A stretch of DNA of 64,000 bases from the NCBI RefSeq assembly GCF_902497875.1, contig NZ_CABVHY010000002.1:124001-188000 (forward strand). The letters are read 5' to 3'. The first letter of the stretch is position 1; each line of letters starts with the position of its first letter. The notes below the pieces were generated by a model that was not told where the DNA came from, did not search any database, and saw only the letters and a list, made by a program, of their open reading frames with translations. The translations under genes and the position numbers were made by a program. Of this stretch, positions 15,694-24,597 are shown in pieces. The stretch is from Pseudomonas fluorescens (GTDB taxonomy: Bacteria > Pseudomonadota > Gammaproteobacteria > Pseudomonadales > Pseudomonadaceae).

Positions 15694-16707
15694 ATGGGTG
15701 ATGCGTCCAGTAGTGAGTCATTGAAGTTCAATGTCTGCGACCTGAATGAAGACATGCTGCATGCCATTATGGAGTTGGTCAGCGACGGGATCTGGGACTG
15801 GAATGCCAACACCGGCTTCGTCTACCGCAATCCCGGTTGGTACGAGATGCTCGGTTATCCGCCGCATACCCTGGAAAACAGCGTGTTCACCTGGGAGAAC
15901 GTGATCCACCCGGACGATTACCCGCGGGTGATGGCTCAGTTTGATGATTATCTGCATCTGCGTTCCCCTCGCTATCAGGCCGAATATCGCTGCCGTATGC
16001 AGGATGGCAGCTACACCTGGATCGAGGATCGCGGCATTGTGATTGCCCGCAATGCGGATGGATCGGTGGCGAGGATGGTAGGCGCGCACCGCAGCATTCA
16101 AGACAAGAAAAGCTTGTTCGAACAACTCGAACTGAAGAACCAATCTCTTGAGGCTGTCGTGGCCGAACGCACTCGAGAGTTGTCCCTGGTCAATCAGCAG
16201 TTGCAACTCCAGCTCGATGAGAATCGCCATCTGGCGGAACGGGATGCGCTGACCTCAGTGGCCAATCGGTACCGCCTGGAAAAGGCGCTGCAGCTGGAGT
16301 GCGAGCGTGCCCAGCGGTTCCGCCAACCACTGGCGCTGATCATCATGGACATCGACGACTTCAAACCGATCAACGATCACTACGGCCACGCCCTCGGCGA
16401 TGCGGCCCTGGTGCGAGTGGTGGAATGCATCAAAGGCTGCGTGCGTGAAGATGATCTGCTGGCCCGCTGGGGCGGTGATGAATTCATGGTGGTCTTGCCC
16501 AACAGTTCCCTCGAAACCGCCAAGGTGATGGCCGAGAGTATTCGCCAGGCGCTGATGAACGTACCCCCTCTCGTCGACTTCAAGGTGACGATGAGCTTCG
16601 GCATCGTGCAGCGATTGGAGGGTGAGCAGCGTACAGATCTGATGGGCCGGGCCGACCAGGCGCTGTATCGATCAAAGGCGGCGGGCAAGAATATGATTTC
16701 CGGGTGA
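15694..16707 (+). CDS. PAS-domain diguanylate cyclase
   Basis: A 337-residue cytoplasmic enzyme that should make cyclic di-GMP from two GTP. A PAS_3-type sensor domain covers about residues 22-135 (VSDGIWDWNANTGFVYRNPGWYEMLGY). A coiled-coil linker (140-180) leads to a GGDEF domain (183-335) with intact GGDEF at 260-264. An inhibitory I-site RxxD (REDD, 251-254) lies five residues before it, so product inhibition is expected. No transmembrane segment is present. GGGAGA precedes ATG 15694. Single gene; the 280-base region upstream holds only divergent promoters. Confidence 0.93.
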   Translation: MGDASSSESLKFNVCDLNEDMLHAIMELVSDGIWDWNANTGFVYRNPGWYEMLGYPPHTLENSVFTWENVIHPDDYPRVMAQFDDYLHLRSPRYQAEYRCRMQDGSYTWIEDRGIVIARNADGSVARMVGAHRSIQDKKSLFEQLELKNQSLEAVVAERTRELSLVNQQLQLQLDENRHLAERDALTSVANRYRLEKALQLECERAQRFRQPLALIIMDIDDFKPINDHYGHALGDAALVRVVECIKGCVREDDLLARWGGDEFMVVLPNSSLETAKVMAESIRQALMNVPPLVDFKVTMSFGIVQRLEGEQRTDLMGRADQALYRSKAAGKNMISG

Positions 16708-16734
16708 GGGGGTTTAACGGCATCACACCCTTAT

Positions 16735-16777
16735 AGGGCCGCTACGCGGCCCCGCGGGGGCAAGCCCTCTGGCCACA
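16735..16777 (+). repeat. Single REP-like unit
   Basis: GGGCCGCTACGCGGCCCCGC then GGGGGCAAGCCCTCTGGCCACA. Related to the TGTGGCGAGGGGGCTTGCCCC family and lies between the convergent cyclase and msrA genes. Confidence 0.65.
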
Positions 16778-16823
16778 AATGTCGCCCGCCTGACGAATTG
16801 CTTTATTAATCGGCCCTTCTCCC

Positions 16824-17540
16824 CTATCTCCCCGCCTTCACCAACACCGGCTTCTCCTGGTAACGCTCTGGATACAGCTGTTTGAGCTGCGCCACCTTTG
16901 GCAAATCGTTGATCACGATATAGGGATAGGTCGGGTGCTCGGTCAGGAAATCCTGATGGTAGTCCTCGGCCGGGTAGAAACCGTTGAAGGTTTCGAGCTT
17001 GGTGACGATCGGTTTGCTGAACGAATGCGCGGCGTCGAGTTGGGCGATGTAGGCCTGGGCGACTCGCTGCTGTTCGGCGTTTGCCGGGAAGATCGCCGAG
17101 CGGTATTGGGTGCCGGTGTCCGGGCCTTGGCGATTGAGTTCGGTGGGGTTATGCGCCACCGAAAAGAAAATCTGCAGCAAGCTGCCGTAGCTGACCCGGG
17201 TTGGATCGAAGGTCACCTCGACGGCTTCTGCGTGGCCAGTGTTGCCGTTGCTGACCTGCTCGTATTGAGCGGTGCTGGCGGTGCCGCCGGCGTAACCGGA
17301 GACCGCTCGCTGGACGCCTTTCACGTGCTGGAATACGCCTTGCACACCCCAGAAGCAGCCGCCGGCGAACACGACGGTTTCACTGGTGGATTGGCCGGCA
17401 GGCATATCCAGTGCCGGAGGGGCGATGGCGACGGCATCCTCTGAGGTGCCGAAAGAAAAGGCCGCGCATTGACCGATGAAGGTGGCGGCGGCGAGGCCCA
17501 GCAGGACTCGGCGCCAGGTTGGTTGATACGGGGTTTTCAT
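16824..17540 (-). CDS. msrA: Exported peptide-methionine (S)-S-oxide reductase MsrA
   Basis: A 238-residue enzyme that reduces the S-epimer of methionine sulfoxide in proteins. A signal peptide is visible (MKTPYQPTWRRVLLGLAAATFIGQCA). The active-site motif is GGCFWG with catalytic Cys62; other family motifs are GYAGG, GHAEAVEV and YHQDFL. No further cysteine occurs in the mature protein, so it is a one-Cys MsrA that cannot form the usual internal disulfide and needs an outside reductant. The start at ATG 17540 was chosen so that the signal peptide is N-terminal. It lies downstream of msrB and dipZ on the same strand, separated from dipZ by a REP pair. Confidence 0.93.
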   Translation of the reverse strand: MKTPYQPTWRRVLLGLAAATFIGQCAAFSFGTSEDAVAIAPPALDMPAGQSTSETVVFAGGCFWGVQGVFQHVKGVQRAVSGYAGGTASTAQYEQVSNGNTGHAEAVEVTFDPTRVSYGSLLQIFFSVAHNPTELNRQGPDTGTQYRSAIFPANAEQQRVAQAYIAQLDAAHSFSKPIVTKLETFNGFYPAEDYHQDFLTEHPTYPYIVINDLPKVAQLKQLYPERYQEKPVLVKAGR

Positions 17541-17598
17541 GGTGGTGACTCCAAATCTGACGATTGCGCCGCATGGGACTTTCAGTGCTTGCTCGATT

Positions 17599-17702
17599 GC
17601 CAAGATCGCAGCCTGCGGCAGCTCCTACAGGTTTTGCATTCACTCGGTATCTCTTGGGTGTATGGCGTCGGCATAGGAGCTGCCGCAGGCTGCGATCTTT
17701 TA
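17599..17702. repeat. REP pair, GTAGGAGCTGCCGCAGGC family
   Basis: CCAAGATCGCAGCCTGCGGC...CTACAG and its inverted mate TAGGAGCTGCCGCAGGCTGC...GATCTTTT. It sits between dipZ and msrA and could attenuate or stabilise a shared transcript. Confidence 0.85.
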
Positions 17703-17739
17703 GGGACGCACCTACTCGTCGCTAAACACCTGCACTTTT

Positions 17740-19536
17740 TCACCCAAAGGTAAACGCATACGCCGACACCTGCGGGTCAAAAAACTCGATGCTGAAGGTA
17801 CGCTCCGTCACATCGCCGGGCTGGCGTACCAGCTGATACAACCGTTGCTCGGTCACGACTCCCGTACCGTCCGGGGCTACGTCGGTGCCGTGGGCAGCGC
17901 CCGGAACCTGGCCGTCGAGGGTGACTTTGAAGCGCACCGGTTTGCCGTCGGTGCCGGGGCCCAGTACCAAGTGCAGATCCCGGGCATGAAAGCGGTAAAC
18001 AATTTTCCCTGCCGGGGCTGCCAGGGTGGCTTGCTCGGCGCCGACCGTCCATTGGCCCTCTAGCCCCCACTCGTTGAGAGCAGGTTGGGTCGGCGGGCTG
18101 TAAGCTGCGACGCGGTCGGGCGCCAGGCTGGCGGCCGGGACAAAATGTTCCAGCCGTTGGTAGCCCAGATAGGTTTCCGGCGAGCGAACTTCGCTCATGT
18201 CCGCGGCCAATTGCACACCCTGGGCCTTGGCGTCGATCAGACCGCCCGCCACTTGGGCGGCACCGGCCTCGCGCAACAACTGCTGGATCACCCGCTCTGA
18301 CTCGGCATAGTTGCCCTCGCCAAAATGGTGATAACGGATCCGTCCCTGGGCATCGATAAAATAATGCGCCGGCCAATACTGGTTGCTGAAGGCGCGCCAG
18401 ATTTTGTAGTCGTTGTCGATGGCCACCGGGTAACTGATGCCCAAGTCCTTCATGGCCTTGGTCACGTTGCCGACGTCACGCTCGAAGGCGAATTCCGGGG
18501 TGTGTACGCCGATCACCACCAGCCCCTGATCGCGATACTTCTCGGCCCAGGCTTTGACGTACGGCAAGGTGCGCAAACAGTTGATGCAGGAGTAGGTCCA
18601 GAAATCCACCAGCACCACTTTGCCCTTCAACGCCTGCGCGCTCAGGGGCGGCGAGTTGAGCCATTGCACGGCGCCGTCGAGGGGCGGCAGGTTGCCTTCG
18701 ATCGGCAGTGTTGCAGCCTCTTGGGCGGCCATTTTCATCGCGCCACCAGCGGCCATCATGCTTGAGCCGGACTGCGGATTTTGCGCCATCATCGCCCCGC
18801 TGCTGACCGGTGATTTACCGGCCAGGCGGCCGACCAGCGCCTGTTCGATACCGCCAGTGGAGGCCGTCGACAGCCGCGCCAGAATGCCGGTGTCCCACCC
18901 CATGGAAAGCGCCACTACGCCCGCCAGCATTGCCGCACCCAAGCCACGGCGCAGCCATTCGCCGGCACCGATCGAGCGTTTCATCGCCGCAAAGACTTTA
19001 CCGCCCAGCAGCAATGCACCGGCGAGCGAAGTCGCGGCACCCGCGGCGTAGGCCAGCAACAGCAAGGTAGTGCCGATGTTTGCCCCTTGCAGCGCCGCGC
19101 CGGTCAGCAGCAGCCCGAGGATCGGCCCCGCGCACGGTGCCCAGAGCAGGCCGGTGGCGACGCCAATCAACAATGAGGCGCCGGGCCGTGGCCGGGTATC
19201 GGCACCCGCCGCTTCGGACAGCCGACCGCCGGCCGCTACCAGTGGTCGCGTCAGGCGCTCGGCGAGGCGCGGCAGTAACAGCGTCAGCGCGAATAGCGCA
19301 ACGAACAGCAACGCGAGCCAGCGACCGTACTGATTGACTTGCACCACCCAACCGCCGCCCACCGCCGCCAGAGAGGCGACCAGCGCGAAGGTCAGGGCCA
19401 TCCCCGCCAGCAACGGCAAGCCACTGCGCAAAAACGGTTGGCCGGTGCGAGCGAAGACAAAGGGCAATACCGGCAGAATGCACGGGCTGACAATCGTCAG
19501 CACGCCGCCGAGATAAGCGAGAACCAGAAGCCACAT
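17740..19536 (-). CDS. dipZ: DipZ-type disulfide-transfer protein (CcdA membrane domain + thioredoxin domain + C-terminal beta domain)
   Basis: A 598-residue membrane protein expected to carry reducing power from cytoplasmic thioredoxin to the periplasm. The CcdA-like membrane part (residues 1-215) has the two conserved cysteines in SPCILP (Cys19) and APCAGP (Cys135). A Met/Ala/Ser-rich linker (245-280) leads to a periplasmic thioredoxin-like domain with WTYSCINC (Cys317, Cys320). The C-terminus (about 430-598) is a beta-rich carbohydrate-binding-like domain, as in mycobacterial DipZ. It starts 33 bases after msrB and is followed by msrA, so its likely clients are those two enzymes. Confidence 0.9.
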   Translation of the reverse strand: MWLLVLAYLGGVLTIVSPCILPVLPFVFARTGQPFLRSGLPLLAGMALTFALVASLAAVGGGWVVQVNQYGRWLALLFVALFALTLLLPRLAERLTRPLVAAGGRLSEAAGADTRPRPGASLLIGVATGLLWAPCAGPILGLLLTGAALQGANIGTTLLLLAYAAGAATSLAGALLLGGKVFAAMKRSIGAGEWLRRGLGAAMLAGVVALSMGWDTGILARLSTASTGGIEQALVGRLAGKSPVSSGAMMAQNPQSGSSMMAAGGAMKMAAQEAATLPIEGNLPPLDGAVQWLNSPPLSAQALKGKVVLVDFWTYSCINCLRTLPYVKAWAEKYRDQGLVVIGVHTPEFAFERDVGNVTKAMKDLGISYPVAIDNDYKIWRAFSNQYWPAHYFIDAQGRIRYHHFGEGNYAESERVIQQLLREAGAAQVAGGLIDAKAQGVQLAADMSEVRSPETYLGYQRLEHFVPAASLAPDRVAAYSPPTQPALNEWGLEGQWTVGAEQATLAAPAGKIVYRFHARDLHLVLGPGTDGKPVRFKVTLDGQVPGAAHGTDVAPDGTGVVTEQRLYQLVRQPGDVTERTFSIEFFDPQVSAYAFTFG

Positions 19537-19569
19537 GGCGTCGACCTTATATGAGGTGAAAGAACCGGC

Positions 19570-20088
19570 TTATGCCGACAGTGGTTTGAACGTCAGGGCC
19601 AGACCGTTCATGCAGTAGCGCAGGCCGGTCGGTTCAGGCCCGTCGTCGAAGACATGGCCCAGATGGCCGCCGCAACGCCGGCAGTGGACTTCTTCGCGCA
19701 CGACTCCGAATGAGCGGTCCTGACGGGTCGCCACGGCGTTGTCCAGCGGCGCCCAGAAACTCGGCCAGCCGGTGTGGCTGTCGAATTTGGTGCTCGATGA
19801 AAACAGCGCCAGGTCGCAGCCGACGCAGGTGAACACACCTTCACGGTGTTCATTGTTCAGCGGGCTGCTATAGGCGCGTTCGGTGCCTTCCTTGCGCAAA
19901 ATGTCGTACTGCTCGGCGCTGAGCAGCGCCCGCCATTGCGCATCGGTACGAGTGACCTCGAAGGTTTCGCTGGCATTGGCATCGCTGAGCAAGGCCGGAC
20001 TTGCCGCCCACCTGGGCAGCACGCCGATGGCCAGTGCCGCAACGCCCAGGCCGCCGCCCGCTATCAGGAACTGTCGCCGGGAAAACAT
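19570..20088 (-). CDS. msrB: Tat-exported peptide-methionine (R)-S-oxide reductase MsrB
   Basis: A 172-residue enzyme reducing the R-epimer of methionine sulfoxide. The N-terminus FSRRQFLIAGGGLG is a twin-arginine (Tat) signal. The zinc cysteines Cys88/Cys91 and Cys136/Cys139 and the catalytic Cys159 (RYCMNG) are intact. The usual resolving cysteine in the SGCGWPSF motif is replaced (SHTGWPSF, Thr106), so this is a one-Cys MsrB. The start at ATG 20088 has GGAGAG upstream. First gene of msrB-dipZ-msrA and divergent from a two-component system 154 bases away. Confidence 0.93.
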   Translation of the reverse strand: MFSRRQFLIAGGGLGVAALAIGVLPRWAASPALLSDANASETFEVTRTDAQWRALLSAEQYDILRKEGTERAYSSPLNNEHREGVFTCVGCDLALFSSSTKFDSHTGWPSFWAPLDNAVATRQDRSFGVVREEVHCRRCGGHLGHVFDDGPEPTGLRYCMNGLALTFKPLSA

Positions 20089-20242
20089 GGCTCTCTCCAA
20101 AAAATCGCAGTGTTTTGCGTTAGAGACAGCCTAGGCTTGTGGTGGTCGCCAAATCCTCACGCCAAGTTAAACAATTCGTGATAACTCGGCCCCGGTAAAA
20201 GCCGCACAATACCCCCATTGCCCAGCGCAGGATTGAGTTCCG

Positions 20243-20959
20243 ATGGATCAGCCCAAACGTGTCCTGGTGGTCGAGGACGATATGCACATCGCCGACCTGA
20301 TCTCGCTGCATCTGCGCGACGAGCAGTTCGAGGTGGTGCACAGCGCCGATGGTAACGAAGGCCTGCGCTTGCTGGAGCAAGGCGGCTGGGACGCGCTGAT
20401 CCTCGACCTGATGCTGCCGGGTGTCGATGGCCTGGAAATCTGCCGCCGTGCCCGGGCCATGGCGCGCTACACACCGATCATCATCACCAGCGCACGCTCA
20501 AGTGAACTGCACCGCATTCTCGGTCTGGAGCTGGGGGCCGACGACTATCTGGCCAAGCCGTTTTCGATGCTCGAACTGGTGGCGCGGGTCAAGGCGCTGC
20601 TGCGACGGGTCGATGCGATGGCGCGCAACCTGAAAATGGACGCCGGCAGCCTGATGGCCGACGGGCTGTTCATCGACCCGCTGACCCGCGACGTCTCACT
20701 CGACGGCCGGCGCCTGGACCTCACCCCGCGCGAGTTCGACCTGCTGTATTTCTTCGCCCGCCAACCGGGCAAAGTGTTCTCGCGCATGGACCTGCTCAAC
20801 GCCGTGTGGGGGTACAGCCACGAGGGTTATGAGCACACGGTCAATACCCATATCAACCGGCTGCGAGCCAAGATCGAGGCCGATCCGGCACAACCGGTGC
20901 GCATCCTCACGGTGTGGGGCCGGGGCTATAAATTCGCATCAAAGGAGGATCAGTCATGA
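20243..20959 (+). CDS. OmpR/PhoB-family response regulator
   Basis: A 238-residue DNA-binding regulator. The receiver domain (about 6-118) has the acidic pair VVEDD, the phospho-acceptor aspartate in LILDLMLPG (near residue 52) and Lys of LAKPFS. A C-terminal winged helix (LTPREFDLLYFFARQPGKVFSR) follows. Its stop overlaps the start of the sensor kinase by four bases (ATGA), a translational coupling. Divergent from msrB-dipZ-msrA, the most likely target. Confidence 0.94.
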   Translation: MDQPKRVLVVEDDMHIADLISLHLRDEQFEVVHSADGNEGLRLLEQGGWDALILDLMLPGVDGLEICRRARAMARYTPIIITSARSSELHRILGLELGADDYLAKPFSMLELVARVKALLRRVDAMARNLKMDAGSLMADGLFIDPLTRDVSLDGRRLDLTPREFDLLYFFARQPGKVFSRMDLLNAVWGYSHEGYEHTVNTHINRLRAKIEADPAQPVRILTVWGRGYKFASKEDQS

Positions 20960-22479
20960 GACTGACCCTCACCCAGCGCCTGTCGGCGGTCTTCGCCCTG
21001 TTGTTGTTAGTGTGCTGCGGCACTTCGGTGTGGATGCAGGTGCGCTCGAACAAGATGCATGAACTGGAAGTGGTGCAAGGGTTGTCCCGTGATCTGGCCC
21101 GGCACATTGCCCGCGACACCCAACTGATGGACGCCAATGGCTTGATGCCAAACGCCCTGCGTCAGTTGTTCAGCCAGTTGATGCTGGTCAACCCCAGCGT
21201 CGAGGTCTATCTGCTCGACGCCAACGGCCGCATCGTCGGCAATGCCGCGCCCGAGGGCCGCTTGCGCCGCGACAAGGTCGATCTGGCGCCGGTGCAGCGG
21301 CTGATCAATGGCGAGGCCTTGCCGATTCTCGGTGACGACCCGCGCAGTGTCGACGGGCGCAAGGTGTTCAGCGCCGCGCCGCTGCAGGTCAACGGCCAGC
21401 AGGCCGGCTACCTCTACGTGGTGCTGCTCAGCGAGGAACACGATCGCTTTGCCGAACGCGGCGCGACCAGCGCGGCCCTCACTACCGCGCTCTGGTCGAT
21501 TGGTCTGGTGGCGTTGTTGTGCCTGATCGCCGGCCTCACGGCATTTGCCCTGATCACCCGGCCTTTGCGTCGGTTGACCGAGACCGTCGCGCATTTCGAC
21601 ATCAACGGCGCCCCGGTGGTCCCGCCCTCGCCGCCCGCATCAGGCACCGCGCAAACAGCCAGCCATGACGAAATCGCCAGGCTCGACGCGGCGTTCCGCC
21701 AAATGCAGACCCGCCTGGGTGAACAATGGCGCTCACTGACGCGCCAGGATCAAGAGCGCCGGGAACTGGTGGCGAATATCTCCCACGACCTGCGCACGCC
21801 GCTGGCGTCGTTGCATGGCTATCTGGAAACCCTGTCCCTCAAGGACGCCACGCTGACTCCGGCCGACCGGCGCCGCTACCTCGGCATCGCCCTCGATCAG
21901 AGCCGCAAGGTGAGCGGTCTGGCGCAGGCGCTGCTGGATCTGGTGCGGCTGGAGCATGGCTTCGTGCAGCCGGTGCTGGAGCGGTTTTCCCTGACCGATC
22001 TGGTGCAGGACGTGTTCCAGAAATTCGAGCTGACCGCCGAGGCGCGGCAGATCACCTTGAAAGCCACCTTCGCCCCCAGCGGCTCAACGGTGTGTGCCGA
22101 CCTCGGCCTGATCGAACGGGTGCTGACCAACCTGCTGGACAACGCCCTGCGGCACACGCCGCTCAGTGGCGAAGTCGAAGTCAGCCTCGTGCCCCAGGGA
22201 TCGTTCGTCGAAGTGACCCTCAGCGACAGCGGCCCGGGCATCGCCGCCGAACTGCGCGAAGGCTTGTTCCTGCGCCCGTTCAACATCGGCGGGGCTCGGC
22301 GTGATGGCGGGCTGGGCTTGCGCATCGTGCACCGGATTCTGCAATTGCATGGTTGCGAGATCCAGCTGATCGATGTTCCGGGCCAGGGCGCGACCTTCCG
22401 CTTCTCGCTGCCGGTGGATGAGGAAATGGCGGCGCAGCTGGCGATTCGTTCGATGAATCTGAATTCGCCGGGGAAGTAG
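20956..22479 (+). CDS. Sensor histidine kinase (HAMP, HisKA, HATPase)
   Basis: A 507-residue membrane kinase, partner of the preceding regulator. There is an N-terminal membrane helix (residues 7-25), a periplasmic sensor region of about 140 residues and a second helix (ALWSIGLVALLCLIAGLTAFAL, near 179-200). A HAMP region, the phospho-acceptor histidine in NISHDLRTPLASL (near 276) and ATP-binding N, G1 and G2 boxes (NLLDNALRHT, DSGPGI, GGLGLRI) follow. The periplasmic domain could sense oxidised envelope proteins or oxidants, given the divergent msr genes; that is inference. Confidence 0.94.
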   Translation: MRLTLTQRLSAVFALLLLVCCGTSVWMQVRSNKMHELEVVQGLSRDLARHIARDTQLMDANGLMPNALRQLFSQLMLVNPSVEVYLLDANGRIVGNAAPEGRLRRDKVDLAPVQRLINGEALPILGDDPRSVDGRKVFSAAPLQVNGQQAGYLYVVLLSEEHDRFAERGATSAALTTALWSIGLVALLCLIAGLTAFALITRPLRRLTETVAHFDINGAPVVPPSPPASGTAQTASHDEIARLDAAFRQMQTRLGEQWRSLTRQDQERRELVANISHDLRTPLASLHGYLETLSLKDATLTPADRRRYLGIALDQSRKVSGLAQALLDLVRLEHGFVQPVLERFSLTDLVQDVFQKFELTAEARQITLKATFAPSGSTVCADLGLIERVLTNLLDNALRHTPLSGEVEVSLVPQGSFVEVTLSDSGPGIAAELREGLFLRPFNIGGARRDGGLGLRIVHRILQLHGCEIQLIDVPGQGATFRFSLPVDEEMAAQLAIRSMNLNSPGK

Positions 22480-22510
22480 TCGGCGCACGACTATTGAGTG
22501 GAGGGGATCC

Positions 22511-22612
22511 CAAAAGATCGCAGCCTTCGGCAGCTCCTACAGGTATCTAGTGCGCCCGTAATTTCGCGTGGAAACCGACTTGGTGTAGGAGCTGCCGCAG
22601 GCTGCGATCTTG
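22511..22612. repeat. REP pair, GTAGGAGCTGCCGCAGGC family
   Basis: CAAAAGATCGCAGCCTTCGG...CTCCTACAG with inverted mate GTGTAGGAGCTGCCGCAGGC...GCGATCTTGG. It lies directly after the kinase gene. The remaining 150 bases before 22766 hold no recognised element. Confidence 0.85.
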
Positions 22613-22765
22613 GCGATCTCGCACGCGCTGTATCTCCCCTTGATGCCCTCAGCGACTGACGTAGCGAATTATGGTCGCTTGTAGCTAGCAAATTGATGGC
22701 GTACTACTGGCCCGAGCCCCCTCTACCTGAACGAGATCACCGACCCCTTCAAGCCAGAGGCATCC

Positions 22766-23740
22766 ATGTATCACGACAATATAATTTATAAAAAAAAGTC
22801 CAATGATCCTCGATTCCTCCTTGCTGTAGCAGTCGTACTGTTTCTCGGCGCTTACCTGATGAACCTCGGTAACAGCGCCATCAGTCATTTCGTCCAGCCG
22901 CTGTTCGGCAGTGAGCCCGACAGCCTGGCTTATCGCAATATCGCAGTCGGGCTGGCGATTGCCGTGCTGGGCACGCTGAATTTCCATGTGCTCGGGCGCT
23001 TGAAGTTCAAGGTTCAGACAACGGTGGTCTGGGTCGAGCTGTTTGTTTTGTTCATGGCGTTCTTCGATACCTTCGACCTCTCCTACTCCTTCATCCTCGA
23101 TAAAGTCGGATTCCTGATCATTCAGGGCGCCGCGACCACCCTGTATATTTCCGCCCTCGCCATCATCATCGCCTTTGTCCTGGCGCTGATCGGTGCGGTG
23201 GCCAAGCTATCGAACAATGGTCTGGCCAACGCCCTGGCGTCGTTCTATACCTCGTTCTTTCGCGGCGTTCCGCTGCTGATCCAGATCTATCTGATCTACC
23301 TCGGGTTGCCGCAACTGGGCTATGTGGTCGATGCAGTGCCGGCCGGCGTCCTGGCCTTGTCGTTGTGTTACGGCGCCTACATGACGGAAATCTTCCGCGC
23401 CGGGATCCAGAGCATTCCGGTCGGCCAATGGGAGGCGTCACGGGCGCTGGGCATCAGCCCGTTCAAGACCCTGAGCCGGGTGATCATGCCCCAGGCGCTG
23501 AAGGTGATCATTCCGCCCACCGGCAATCAGTTCATCGCCATGCTCAAAGACAGCTCGCTGGTGTCGGTGATCGGCGTCTGGGAGTTGATGTACCTCGCCA
23601 AGACCCAGGGCCGCGCAGACTTCCGCCACCTGGAAATGCTGATCACCGCGGCGATGATTTACTGGGCCCTGTCGTTCGTGCTCGAAAGGGTTCAGGCGAG
23701 GATCGAAAAACGGGTCAACCGATCCACTGTGAGGGGTTGA
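22766..23740 (+). CDS. Amino acid ABC transporter permease (HisM/GltJ type)
   Basis: A 324-residue inner-membrane permease, longer than the usual 220-250 because of an N-terminal extension with two or three extra hydrophobic segments. The core begins near residue 117 ([28 protein letters not shown]). The EAA loop that contacts the ATPase is [29 protein letters not shown]. Only one permease gene is present, so the channel is probably a homodimer. First of three genes (permease, ATPase, binding protein), five bases before the ATPase gene. AGAGG precedes ATG 22766. Confidence 0.92.
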   Translation: MYHDNIIYKKKSNDPRFLLAVAVVLFLGAYLMNLGNSAISHFVQPLFGSEPDSLAYRNIAVGLAIAVLGTLNFHVLGRLKFKVQTTVVWVELFVLFMAFFDTFDLSYSFILDKVGFLIIQGAATTLYISALAIIIAFVLALIGAVAKLSNNGLANALASFYTSFFRGVPLLIQIYLIYLGLPQLGYVVDAVPAGVLALSLCYGAYMTEIFRAGIQSIPVGQWEASRALGISPFKTLSRVIMPQALKVIIPPTGNQFIAMLKDSSLVSVIGVWELMYLAKTQGRADFRHLEMLITAAMIYWALSFVLERVQARIEKRVNRSTVRG

Positions 23741-23745
23741 ACCTG

Positions 23746-24543
23746 ATGACAGGCATTATTAGCGCCGAACGGCTGCCGAATGACACCAACCCGGTCGCCA
23801 AGGCCCGGGACTCGATGATCTCCATCACCGGCCTGAACAAGTGGTACGGCAACTTTCACGCACTGCGCGACGTTGACCTGAACGTCGCCACCGGCGAGAT
23901 CCTGGTGGTATGCGGTCCTTCGGGTTCGGGCAAGTCGACGATGATTCGCTGCATCAATCATCTGGAGAACTTCCAGAAGGGCCATATCAGCGTCAACGGC
24001 ATTACCCTCACCAGCGAAGCCGAGAGTGTCAGTGCCGTGCGGCGCGAGATCGGCATGGTGTTCCAGAGCTTCAATCTGTTCCCGCACCTGAGCGTGCTGG
24101 ATAACCTGACCCTGGCGCCGCAATTGGTGCAGGGCGTTTCCTCCAGCGAAGCCAAACGTCGCGCCCAGGTGTATCTGGAGCGGGTACGTATTGCCGAGCA
24201 CGCCCACAAGTACCCGTCACAACTCTCCGGCGGCCAGCAGCAACGGGTCGCCATTGCCCGGGCGCTGTGCATGAATCCCAAGGTGATGCTGTTCGATGAG
24301 CCGACCTCGGCCCTCGATCCGGAGATGGTCCATGAGGTGCTGGATGTCATGGGCGAACTGGCGAATGACGGCATGACGATGATTTGCGTGACCCACGAAA
24401 TGGGTTTCGCCAGCAAGGTGGCTGATCGCGTCCTGTTCATGGATCAGGGACAGGTCATCGAGCAAGCCACGCCGGCCGAGTTCTTCAAAAACCCGCAGAC
24501 CGAACGCGCCCGGAAATTTCTCTCACAGATCATCGGTCACTGA
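23746..24543 (+). CDS. Amino acid ABC transporter ATP-binding protein (HisP/GlnQ type)
   Basis: A 265-residue ATPase: Walker [11 protein letters not shown]-loop [10 protein letters not shown], signature LSGGQQQR, Walker [13 protein letters not shown] and the H-loop VTHEMGF. It drives import through the permease encoded just before it. ATG 23746 overlaps nothing and begins five bases after the permease stop; a second in-frame ATG at 23815 starts closer to the conserved [14 protein letters not shown] and could be the true start. Upstream frame extension into the permease gene is a shadow. Confidence 0.94.
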   Translation: MTGIISAERLPNDTNPVAKARDSMISITGLNKWYGNFHALRDVDLNVATGEILVVCGPSGSGKSTMIRCINHLENFQKGHISVNGITLTSEAESVSAVRREIGMVFQSFNLFPHLSVLDNLTLAPQLVQGVSSSEAKRRAQVYLERVRIAEHAHKYPSQLSGGQQQRVAIARALCMNPKVMLFDEPTSALDPEMVHEVLDVMGELANDGMTMICVTHEMGFASKVADRVLFMDQGQVIEQATPAEFFKNPQTERARKFLSQIIGH

Positions 24544-24597
24544 TTTTCCGTTCCTGAACACCCAGCCCCACAACAATAAATAACCACGGAGATGGAC

